DNA from: JBKECO01 sp047974745
GTDB lineage: Bacteria > Bacillota > Clostridia > Lachnospirales > Lachnospiraceae
DNA length: 64,000 nucleotides
Assembly (NCBI GenBank): GCA_047974745.1
Contig: JBKECO010000001.1
Coordinates: 62,001-126,000 of the forward strand
Direction: 5' to 3'
The notes below the pieces were generated by a model that saw only the letters and a program-made list of their open reading frames with translations, was not told the origin of the DNA and made no database searches. Every line of letters starts with the position of its first letter. The stretch's first letter is position 1. Both the position numbers and the translations under genes were made by a program. This document shows positions 26,966 through 34,849 of the stretch, piece after piece.

Positions 26966-27013
26966 GTTGTTTTTCCTCAGTTTCTCTCTGGAAAAAGCAT
27001 GAGCATTATTGCT

Positions 27014-29128
27014 CTAGGCTTTGTTCGAAAGAACCTTTTCCTGTACATTTTTTGGTACTGGTTCATATTTTTCGAAGAACATGGAATAGTTACCGCGTCC
27101 CTGAGTTCTTGAACGTAGATCTGTTGAATATCCAAACATTTCAGCAAGTGGAACAAATGCTCTAACGATCTTTCCACCACCAAGGTCATCCATACCTTCG
27201 ATTCGGCCACGGCGAGAATTGATATCACCGATAACATCTCCCATATAGTCTTCCGGCATAGTTACTTCCACTTTCATGATCGGCTCAAGGAGAACTGGTG
27301 CTGCTTTGTGCATCGCCTCTTTAAATGCCATAGATCCTGCAATGTGGAAAGCCATTTCAGAAGAATCGACTTCATGGTAAGATCCGTCATAAACAGTTGC
27401 ATGAATACCAACAACCGGGAAGCCACCAAGTGTACCTGCTTTTGTTGCTTCTTCGATACCTGCTCCAACTGGTGCAATGTATTCTTTTGGAATTGAACCA
27501 CCGACAACCTTAGAGTCAAATTTAAATAATTCTTCTCCATTGGCATCCATTGGCTCAAAAATAACTTTACAATGTCCGTACTGTCCTCGTCCACCAGACT
27601 GTTTTGCATACTTGTATTCCTGATCCACAGTTTTTGTGAAGGTCTCTTTGTATGCAACCTGTGGTGCACCCACGTTTGCTTCTACTTTGAATTCACGAAG
27701 CAGACGGTCTACGATAATTTCCAGATGAAGCTCACCCATTCCGGCGATGATCGTCTGTCCAGTTTCCTGGTCAGTATGTGCACGGAAGGTAGGATCCTCT
27801 TCTGCAAGCTTTGCAAGTGCTTCACCCATCTTGCCCTGTCCTGCTTTCGTCTTAGGCTCGATTGCCAACTCGATAACAGGTTCTGGGAATTCCATGGATT
27901 CAAGAATAACCGGATTGCGTTCGTCACAGATCGTATCACCAGTTGTAGTAAATTTAAATCCTACCGCTGCAGCGATATCCCCTGCGTAAACTTTATCGAT
28001 CTCTTCTCGTTTATTTGCATGCATCTGAAGAATACGTCCAACACGTTCTTTTTTGCCTTTTGTAGCATTCAATACATAAGATCCAGAATTTACATTACCG
28101 GAATAAACACGGAAAAATGCAAGCTTTCCAACAAATGGGTCAGCCATGATCTTAAATGCGAGAGCGGAAAATGGTTCTTCGTCAGAAGAATGTCTAACGA
28201 TCTCATTTCCTTCCAGGTCTGTACCCTGGATCGCAGGGATATCTGTTGGTGCAGGCATATATTCTAGAACTGCATCCAATAACTTCTGAACTCCCTTATT
28301 TCTGTAAGCGGAACCACAGCACACCGGAATCGCTGCACAATCGCATGTGCCTTTTCTCAATGCTGCTTTCAGCTCTTCCACGGATGGTTCTTCACCTTCC
28401 AGGTACATCATCATAAGGTCATCATCGAGTTCGCAGATTTTTTCCACCATCTCTGTGCGGTATAGCTCTGCATCATCCTTCATATCATCCGGAATTACAG
28501 TGATCGAGATATCTTCGCCTTTATCATCGTTGTAGATATACGCCTGCATTTCCATCAGGTCGATGATTCCGGTAAAGTCGTCTTCCTTACCAATTGGTAA
28601 CTGAAGAATAATTGCATTTTTTCCAAGTCTGTCACGGATCTGATCTACAGCTCCGTAAAAATTCGCACCCAGGATATCCATCTTATTGATGAATGCCATT
28701 CTAGGTACATTATATGTATCAGCCTGACGCCATACATTTTCTGACTGAGGTTCTACTCCTCCCTTTGCACAGAAGACACCAACAGCGCCGTCTAATACAC
28801 GGAGGGAACGCTCAACTTCAACTGTGAAGTCAACGTGTCCTGGAGTATCAATAATATTGATACGATGCTCTAATGCGTCAGGCTTTACCTGTCCATTCTC
28901 ACGCAGTGTCCAGTGACATGTTGTAGCGGCTGAAGTAATGGTGATTCCACGTTCCTGCTCCTGTTCCATCCAGTCCATGGTAGCAGTTCCTTCGTGAGTA
29001 TCACCAATTTTATAATTAACACCGGTATAGTATAAGATACGCTCTGTCAATGTAGTCTTTCCTGCATCAATATGAGCCATGATACCAATGTTCCTGGTTC
29101 TCTCTAATGGATATTCTCTTCCAGCCAA
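27014..29128 (-). CDS. fusA: Elongation factor G
   Basis: A 704-residue translocase GTPase of the ribosome. The start codon is TTG 29128 with AGGAGG seven bases upstream. GTPase motifs AHIDAGKTTLTERIL, DTPGHVDF and NKMD are intact, and domains II-V are complete through GRGNYSMFFEKYEPVP. It lies between rpsG (50 bp upstream) and tuf. It is the standard elongation-factor paralogue and not a tetracycline-resistance TetM-type protein. Confidence 0.99.
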   Translation of the reverse strand: MAGREYPLERTRNIGIMAHIDAGKTTLTERILYYTGVNYKIGDTHEGTATMDWMEQEQERGITITSAATTCHWTLRENGQVKPDALEHRINIIDTPGHVDFTVEVERSLRVLDGAVGVFCAKGGVEPQSENVWRQADTYNVPRMAFINKMDILGANFYGAVDQIRDRLGKNAIILQLPIGKEDDFTGIIDLMEMQAYIYNDDKGEDISITVIPDDMKDDAELYRTEMVEKICELDDDLMMMYLEGEEPSVEELKAALRKGTCDCAAIPVCCGSAYRNKGVQKLLDAVLEYMPAPTDIPAIQGTDLEGNEIVRHSSDEEPFSALAFKIMADPFVGKLAFFRVYSGNVNSGSYVLNATKGKKERVGRILQMHANKREEIDKVYAGDIAAAVGFKFTTTGDTICDERNPVILESMEFPEPVIELAIEPKTKAGQGKMGEALAKLAEEDPTFRAHTDQETGQTIIAGMGELHLEIIVDRLLREFKVEANVGAPQVAYKETFTKTVDQEYKYAKQSGGRGQYGHCKVIFEPMDANGEELFKFDSKVVGGSIPKEYIAPVGAGIEEATKAGTLGGFPVVGIHATVYDGSYHEVDSSEMAFHIAGSMAFKEAMHKAAPVLLEPIMKVEVTMPEDYMGDVIGDINSRRGRIEGMDDLGGGKIVRAFVPLAEMFGYSTDLRSRTQGRGNYSMFFEKYEPVPKNVQEKVLSNKA

Positions 29129-29178
29129 GGTTATTCCTCCTAACTTTGTAAAATGAAAACCTATGCACTAAAGATAAA

Positions 29179-29649
29179 CTAGAATCTATAATGTGCGAAA
29201 GCTTTGTTTGCTTCTGCCATTTTGTGCATGTCTTCTTTTCTTTTTACAGATGCTCCAGTATTGTTCGCTGCATCCATAATTTCATTTGCAAGTCTGTCCT
29301 GCATGGTCTTTTCTCCTCTTTTACGGGAGAAGGTAGTCAACCAGCGAAGTCCAAGAGCCTGACGTCTCTCTGGTCTTACTTCGATTGGCACCTGATATGT
29401 TGCACCACCAATACGTCTAGCCTTAACTTCAAGTGCTGGCATAACGTTGTTCATGCAGTCTTCAAATACCTCGATTGCAGGTCTGTCTGTTTTTTCTTCT
29501 ACTTTAGCAAGTGCTCCGTATACAATTTTTTGAGCTACACCTCTCTTGCCATCTAACATGATATTGTTGATGAGCTTTGTAACTACTTTGTTATTGTATA
29601 ATGGATCTGCTAATATATCTCTTTTTTGAGTATGTCCTTTACGTGGCAC
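29179..29649 (-). CDS. rpsG: 30S ribosomal protein S7
   Basis: A 156-residue protein starting at GTG 29649 (residues VPRKGHTQKRD), chosen because AAGGAGG lies eight bases upstream and the product has the normal S7 length; an in-frame ATG at 29670 would add seven residues before the ribosome site. S7 binds the 3' domain of 16S rRNA. It is the second gene of the str operon, 187 bp after rpsL. Confidence 0.98.
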   Translation of the reverse strand: MPRKGHTQKRDILADPLYNNKVVTKLINNIMLDGKRGVAQKIVYGALAKVEEKTDRPAIEVFEDCMNNVMPALEVKARRIGGATYQVPIEVRPERRQALGLRWLTTFSRKRGEKTMQDRLANEIMDAANNTGASVKRKEDMHKMAEANKAFAHYRF

Positions 29650-29836
29650 GGTACTTCCCTCCTTAATCATTTTGTTGTTTCTGAAGACTCCGCATTCGGA
29701 ACGGCAGAGTCTCGATTAAATCAACGGTACTCACATGTGTCCTCTAATGTGTTCGTGCTAAAATCTATGACTCATTGCGAAACATAATTCCAACACTAAC
29801 CTTTAGATCTGTTTGTGATACTATTGGTCGCTCATG

Positions 29837-30259
29837 CTATTTCTTAGCATCTTTTGGTCTCTTAGCGCCATACTTAGAGCGAGCCTGACGTCTGTTAGCA
29901 ACGCCAGCAGTATCAAGAGTTCCTCTGATAACGTGGTATCTTGTACCTGGTAAGTCTTTTACCCTACCACCACGGATAAGAACAACACTATGCTCCTGTA
30001 AGTTGTGACCTTCTCCCGGAATATATCCTGTTACTTCAATTCCGTTAGAAAGACGTACTCTGGCTATTTTTCTAAGCGCTGAGTTAGGCTTCTTTGGAGT
30101 AGCTGTCTTAACTGCTGTACATACTCCTCTTTTCTGAGGAGAAGAAGTTGATGTTGACTTCTTTCTTAAAGAGTTGTAATTTTTCTGCAGTGCAGGGGCT
30201 GTTGACTTCTTTACAGATGTCTCTCTTCCTTTTCTTACTAACTGGTTAAATGTTGGCAT
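29837..30259 (-). CDS. rpsL: 30S ribosomal protein S12
   Basis: A 140-residue protein starting at ATG 30259 (MPTFNQLVRKG), preceded by AGGAGGTG. The decoding-centre loops TPKKPNSALRK and GGRVKDLPGTRYH carry the two lysines whose mutation gives streptomycin resistance, both wild type here. First gene of the str operon with its own consensus promoter at 30309-30337, independent of the glycan cluster upstream. Confidence 0.99.
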   Translation of the reverse strand: MPTFNQLVRKGRETSVKKSTAPALQKNYNSLRKKSTSTSSPQKRGVCTAVKTATPKKPNSALRKIARVRLSNGIEVTGYIPGEGHNLQEHSVVLIRGGRVKDLPGTRYHVIRGTLDTAGVANRRQARSKYGAKRPKDAKK

Positions 30260-30308
30260 TCGTTTCACCTCCTGTTTAGAATAATCGCATTTTTATGCAT
30301 GCTAAATT

Positions 30309-30337
30309 ATTATAGTGCCTCAATGTCAAATTGTCAA
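30309..30337 (-). promoter_or_regulatory. Consensus promoter of the str operon (rpsL-rpsG-fusA-tuf)
   Basis: Minus-strand TTGACA (30332-30337), exactly 17 bases, then TATAAT (30309-30314): a perfect sigma-70 promoter. It lies between the last glycan gene (stop at 30374) and rpsL, so the ribosomal genes do not depend on transcription from rpoBC. Confidence 0.95.
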
Positions 30338-30373
30338 GAACTTTCTGCTCTTAAACTCAAGATTTTCTGCTTC

Positions 30374-31312
30374 TTAGCTAGAGATCTGTTCTGCAAAATA
30401 TCGGCCGATTTGAGCGATAAAGGTCAGTGTCTCTTTTTTGAGTTCTTCCGGAAAGGCATTCAGGACCGGAGCCGTCTCAAAGCTCAGTGTTTTCTGATAA
30501 CCGATCCTTTTTAACCCGCTAAGAAATCCGTTCCAGTCGGTGGAGGGCTGATTCTCTCTCGTCCTTGTAAATGTGAATGGAATCTGATGCAGATCTGATA
30601 TACCATCATTATCATGAATATGGAGAACCTTAAGACGGTGACCGAGTTGAAGCAGAAAGCTCAAAAAATCAATACCTACCAGATTTGCATGTCCGGTATC
30701 AAAGCAAAAACCAAGCACTTCCTGCTGATATCTTTCATTGATACGATCGATTCTTTCGGCAGCTTTTCTTCCATCACAGCAGGGCCCTTCTGTGAGATGA
30801 CCGCCCACACCTTCATAGATGTTCTCGATACATAGTGTCAGCTGCAGCTCCTTGACCATTGGTGCGATCGAGTCGATAAATTTCTCTGTCTGCTGCCAGG
30901 CCGCTTCTTCTGATCCGAGATATCTGCTCAGTTTAAATCCATGTATAACAACATTGGGGCAGTTAAGATAGCTGCATATCTGTAGGCTTTTTGGAACCAT
31001 CTCTTTCATGAGATACCTGTTGATTTCTTCATCCCCTCCCGGAATGAAAATGGGATAAGGCATATGCATCTGGTTGATTTCAATTCCCTGAGAAACTGCA
31101 CCTTTTTTAAATGGCTCAAAGAATGTCCAAAGCTGCGCGATCGATCTGTCAAAAAAGCTGTTCCTCTCTGCCTGATAAAGCTGAGTGTTCAGCAGATACT
31201 CATTCAGGCTAAAGTCTGCGCAGGTAAATCCCGTCTGCCGCAGAATGGAAAAGCCTGCCTCCGGATCTGTTTCTTCAATGATATTTTTTGTTTGAACACC
31301 TAATGGCAGCAT
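30374..31312 (-). CDS. Sugar phosphate isomerase/epimerase-like TIM barrel
   Basis: A 312-residue protein starting at ATG 31312 (MLPLGVQTKN), with AAGGAG upstream; the frame is open further upstream but overlaps the previous gene. It is an AP-endonuclease-2-like barrel with intact metal-ligand segments LCIENI, FCFDTGHAN, LHIHDND and LSFETAP. It is the last gene of the glycan cluster and a paralogue of the protein encoded just upstream, which has lost most of these ligands. It probably isomerises or epimerises a sugar precursor for the glycan; substrate unknown. Confidence 0.8.
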   Translation of the reverse strand: MLPLGVQTKNIIEETDPEAGFSILRQTGFTCADFSLNEYLLNTQLYQAERNSFFDRSIAQLWTFFEPFKKGAVSQGIEINQMHMPYPIFIPGGDEEINRYLMKEMVPKSLQICSYLNCPNVVIHGFKLSRYLGSEEAAWQQTEKFIDSIAPMVKELQLTLCIENIYEGVGGHLTEGPCCDGRKAAERIDRINERYQQEVLGFCFDTGHANLVGIDFLSFLLQLGHRLKVLHIHDNDGISDLHQIPFTFTRTRENQPSTDWNGFLSGLKRIGYQKTLSFETAPVLNAFPEELKKETLTFIAQIGRYFAEQISS

Positions 31313-31328
31313 GATCCTCACTCCTTTG

Positions 31329-32594
31329 TCATTCCAGCCTGTCATAATAAAAACTTGGCATATACTCGTCATTAAAAAACTCAATCGGATTCTCGATCCC
31401 CATATCCCACAGCTGCTGTTGGATTTCCCTGTAATATACATTGCAGATAAAAATCCCACAGTCTTTTGGTATACTTTTAAGTTGATCCGGAGAGTTCACC
31501 TCCAAACCGCAGAATTTCGTTCCCCATAGCCTCGAATTGTTGTCGCAGGTAAACAGCGGCTTGTAGGTCTTACCATAGCACTTCATGTAATTGCGGCACA
31601 TATTTCCTGCTCCAAATAATACGATCGAAGAGTACCTTCTCAGATGCTGCTCCAGCTCGGCCTGCCATACAAAATATGCTGCCACGGAATGGGCAAGCTT
31701 TAAAAGATCTGGTCTCAGCACAGGTGAAAATGCTAATGCAGTGGAATACAGGTTCATGATCAGATGTCCATTAAATTCCAAATCTCTCAGAGCTCGAATC
31801 AGACTTAACCAGTCCGTCTGGGACTGCCTGTCGTCCACGCAGGTAAATGGCAGCATTGCGTTCTCCCGGCTTCCATTGCAGTCCCGAAGTATGATCGCTT
31901 TGATCCTCTGGCCGAGGGGACGCATAAATTCAGACATGTCCTGCCCGCAAAGATTGCAGACTCCGACATCCATACAGAATCCAAATCTTTCTTCTTTTGC
32001 GGCTTCATTCAGAGCATCCACCCAGGAGGCTGCTTCCAGAGGATCTGAGCAAATGCCTCTCACCAGGTGTCCGTTCCTGTTCCTGCACTGATTTTCCAGC
32101 AGGATCATGAGATTATTCTCCCTTGCTTTTTCTATATAGGAAAGGTAAAATTCTTTGTTGGAATACCACTCCTGCTCCTTTTCGATTCCGGCGAACCATG
32201 GCCGTATCACAATAGCCTGGCAATTCATTTTACCTGCCTCTTCTATACTAAGTAGAGTCAGCGTACGAATGAGTTCCTTACTTTCTGCTTTTTTGGTGTC
32301 TCTTGGCAGATATGGGGCATAGGCTATTGAAGCATGCAGTCCTTCCTGCTTCCAGCGTTTTGTAACAGCCTGCACTCGTTCCGGAAGTTTGGACGGATCC
32401 TCCGCAATCAGTGTTCTGCTTTTGTCATAGGATCTCGATCTTTTTCTTCTTTCCAGATTCTCGATTTCATCAGGGAGGCAGAACTGAGACAGATCAAGCA
32501 GTACATCATTAAATTTCCCATTTATTAAGTCGATGGTACCTTGACCCGGCGAGACAATATCCACGATTCCTGCCGGCGAACATACAATATTCAA
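31329..32594 (-). CDS. Degenerate isomerase-like TIM barrel fused to a Rossmann-like GxG module
   Basis: A 421-residue protein. Residues 1 to about 315 align with the paralogue at 30374-31312 (shared PFT and DW segments). But the expected His, His and Glu metal ligands are replaced: DTGHAN becomes DVGVCN, LHIHDND becomes IILRDCN and SFET becomes IMNL; only the first Glu (LLENQ) remains. Residues about 320-421 form a short Rossmann-like module beginning IVLFGAGNMCRNY, the module recurring across this cluster. It is probably not a metal-dependent isomerase; perhaps a binding or scaffolding partner of its paralogue. Confidence 0.75.
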   Translation of the reverse strand: MNIVCSPAGIVDIVSPGQGTIDLINGKFNDVLLDLSQFCLPDEIENLERRKRSRSYDKSRTLIAEDPSKLPERVQAVTKRWKQEGLHASIAYAPYLPRDTKKAESKELIRTLTLLSIEEAGKMNCQAIVIRPWFAGIEKEQEWYSNKEFYLSYIEKARENNLMILLENQCRNRNGHLVRGICSDPLEAASWVDALNEAAKEERFGFCMDVGVCNLCGQDMSEFMRPLGQRIKAIILRDCNGSRENAMLPFTCVDDRQSQTDWLSLIRALRDLEFNGHLIMNLYSTALAFSPVLRPDLLKLAHSVAAYFVWQAELEQHLRRYSSIVLFGAGNMCRNYMKCYGKTYKPLFTCDNNSRLWGTKFCGLEVNSPDQLKSIPKDCGIFICNVYYREIQQQLWDMGIENPIEFFNDEYMPSFYYDRLE

Positions 32595-32614
32595 ACCATT
32601 CCTCCTGTATTACA

Positions 32615-34849
32615 TCAAATAAATTTATTTTGGATCAACTCTTTTATTTTTGTTGAGTTCGTCTGTTCGGTATATGGAAAAAAGACCATATCTACGCCAT
32701 TCTTTTCCAGAAACCGTTTTTCTGACTGCCAGTTCGGGTTTTGCATGTAGTCACTTCCTGAAAACTGACAGTCGAATTGATATAATCTGTAGGCGTCTCT
32801 TGTTCCACCATAGTTGATCGGTATTTCAACTGCTTCATCTACATAACGGCAAGCACGAACCATCTCGATCCGTTCTTGGAAGGGGATAAATGGTTCTTTT
32901 TCCTTATACTTTCTGACTCCCTCATCTGTGACTACTCCGACAATCAGATAATCGCACTGCTCTTTTGCACGACGCAGCAGATTCAGATGTCCAATATGAA
33001 ACAAATCAAACACTCCGGCAACATACCCTATATGGTATTTCTTTCTTGGTTCCTTCTCTTTTTTCAGGCTGCTGAATTTGATTTCCTTTTCTACTATATT
33101 ATATGATCTGCTCGGATCATAGATACTGTAATCACTGACCTCTAACCGCTTCAGCTGCTCTACGACAGAGGTATAGTCCTTGATGCAGATAAAGACCTTA
33201 AAGGTTCCCTTTTTTAATGACTTTAAATACTCGGGCGAATAGATTGGAGCTTGGCCAATCGTCTCTCCCCATCTGTTCGCTTGATTGTCGAGAATGGCTG
33301 CGACCGGGAACCTGTTACCATAGAGCGCAAGAAACTTTTTTGCAAAAGCGCCGGAGCCAAATAGAACCAACTGTTTCCCCTCCAAATGAGAGAACAGATC
33401 GACAAAGAGCTTTTGATACTCCTGTTCTGTATAGTTGATTCTCTGTCTGTTCGTATGTACGATTTCGGCATTTCGTCTGTGCCGCTCTGCATACTCTCTC
33501 AGATTTGCTGTATTGAGTACTTCGTCCAGGAATTCATGAATTTTTTTCTGCCAGAGATCGATCTCTGGCAGCAGTCCATAACGATTCAGGAAATCTGTTA
33601 CAGAAATCAGCTTCTGTAATTCAGGCTTTCCTGCAAATGTCATGACTGTTCTGGCTATAATGGCATTGACTGGATAGGATTTCTTTGCATATTCCTGGTC
33701 AAAAAAAAGGAACTCACCATTGATGTGAAAGCTGTTCCATGGAACCATATCAGGGTAACCTGTAGAAAGTATCATACCCATACCATCGCCGGAATCCTCC
33801 ACCTGAACCGGAGAGGACTCTTTGATCAGATTGCAAAAATGATCCAGCTCTTGAAAAAAGGATTCGGGGTCTGTTAAAAGAAGCTTTTCCAGATAGACCA
33901 TTCCCGTCTCTTCTCTGATGAATGGCATCTTATAGACGTTGTCTGACAGAGAACCATTTAGCACTGCTATTCCATTTTCGTCCAACTCCCGGCTGTTCTT
34001 CTCAAGATTTTTCAGCCGTTGTATGCCTTCCGGAAAGGCGGCGTGCTTCTCCACGGTTCGATCTGTACGAATCACTGTCAAGAGGGCATTCTCTCGATTT
34101 CTTCCCATAGAGCTTGTGACATGACATATCTTTGGTTCTGTTCGCTGCAGGGTACAAAGAATCAGATAGCTGTTCGCAAGCTGATGAAATAGATCATTAT
34201 CGATCAAAGACTGATACAGATGTTCCTCTTCCAAAAAAACAGAATCGGGAAAGTGGTATGCCGGATAGAATCTGTGACTTAGATCCTCATTTGGTAGAAC
34301 ATGCTCCTCATAGATCAGCTGAGGACTTGCAAGATCCGGCAGTACCGAATAGAACTGATAATACTTCCATTCCGCTTCCTGTAACATATGCCTCATTTCT
34401 GCTTTGTGATACATCCTTCCACGAAATCCATCTTCCTTTTTGGCATATGCCCGTCGATAGCCTTCGACTCCGTCAAAGCTGCGATCCGTATAAATATCTC
34501 TGTCTCCGCATAGGAATCTGAGCCCGAGCCTATTGTTCATGCCAAGTATCAGTATTCCGTCCTTCTTTAACAGCTGTTTCCAAATCTTTAACAGCCGCTG
34601 TGGTTCTTCTGTTTTTTCCAATGTCTCGATCGCAATGATCACATCAAAGGCACCAAGCCGCTTCTCCCATTCCGCGAAATTCGTATTATCTGGGTCTGCA
34701 AATATCACTTTTTGTGACCTGCTCTTCGTCAGTTCTGCAAGAGCAGAACATTCTTTGCCATAGAACAAGATATTGCTATCAGGTGGAATGTCGATCCACT
34801 GCAATAAGCCTTTTTTCATTTCATCGATGGATTTCTCTGACTGATTCAT
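32615..34849 (-). CDS. Multidomain protein: methyltransferase-like, Rossmann-like module, TagD-like cytidylyltransferase
   Basis: A 744-residue protein with at least three parts. Residues 1-200 resemble a class I SAM methyltransferase (ILFYGKECS, FDVIIAIETLEK, LLKKDGILILG). Residues about 220-470 end in a kinase-like stretch (PDMVPWNSF, FFDQEY). Residues 490-585 are the cluster's GxG module (LVLFGSGAFAKKF). Residues 605-744 are a glycerol-3-phosphate cytidylyltransferase-like domain with HIGH (618-621) and TNSTKIK. Its ATG follows directly on the stop of the preceding gene. It probably makes a CDP-alcohol such as CDP-glycerol for the transferases in the locus. The role of the methyltransferase half is unknown. 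Confidence 0.82.
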   Translation of the reverse strand: MNQSEKSIDEMKKGLLQWIDIPPDSNILFYGKECSALAELTKSRSQKVIFADPDNTNFAEWEKRLGAFDVIIAIETLEKTEEPQRLLKIWKQLLKKDGILILGMNNRLGLRFLCGDRDIYTDRSFDGVEGYRRAYAKKEDGFRGRMYHKAEMRHMLQEAEWKYYQFYSVLPDLASPQLIYEEHVLPNEDLSHRFYPAYHFPDSVFLEEEHLYQSLIDNDLFHQLANSYLILCTLQRTEPKICHVTSSMGRNRENALLTVIRTDRTVEKHAAFPEGIQRLKNLEKNSRELDENGIAVLNGSLSDNVYKMPFIREETGMVYLEKLLLTDPESFFQELDHFCNLIKESSPVQVEDSGDGMGMILSTGYPDMVPWNSFHINGEFLFFDQEYAKKSYPVNAIIARTVMTFAGKPELQKLISVTDFLNRYGLLPEIDLWQKKIHEFLDEVLNTANLREYAERHRRNAEIVHTNRQRINYTEQEYQKLFVDLFSHLEGKQLVLFGSGAFAKKFLALYGNRFPVAAILDNQANRWGETIGQAPIYSPEYLKSLKKGTFKVFICIKDYTSVVEQLKRLEVSDYSIYDPSRSYNIVEKEIKFSSLKKEKEPRKKYHIGYVAGVFDLFHIGHLNLLRRAKEQCDYLIVGVVTDEGVRKYKEKEPFIPFQERIEMVRACRYVDEAVEIPINYGGTRDAYRLYQFDCQFSGSDYMQNPNWQSEKRFLEKNGVDMVFFPYTEQTNSTKIKELIQNKFI

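Noticed and set aside
27572..28267. 231-codon plus-strand open frame
   Set aside because: It lies fully antisense within fusA, has no ribosome site, and its composition is what the reverse strand of a highly codon-biased gene produces.
29650..29836. Hairpin GACTC...GAGTC between rpsL and rpsG as an S7 autoregulatory site
   Set aside because: The stem is only five pairs plus two after a mismatch; too weak to call without conservation data.
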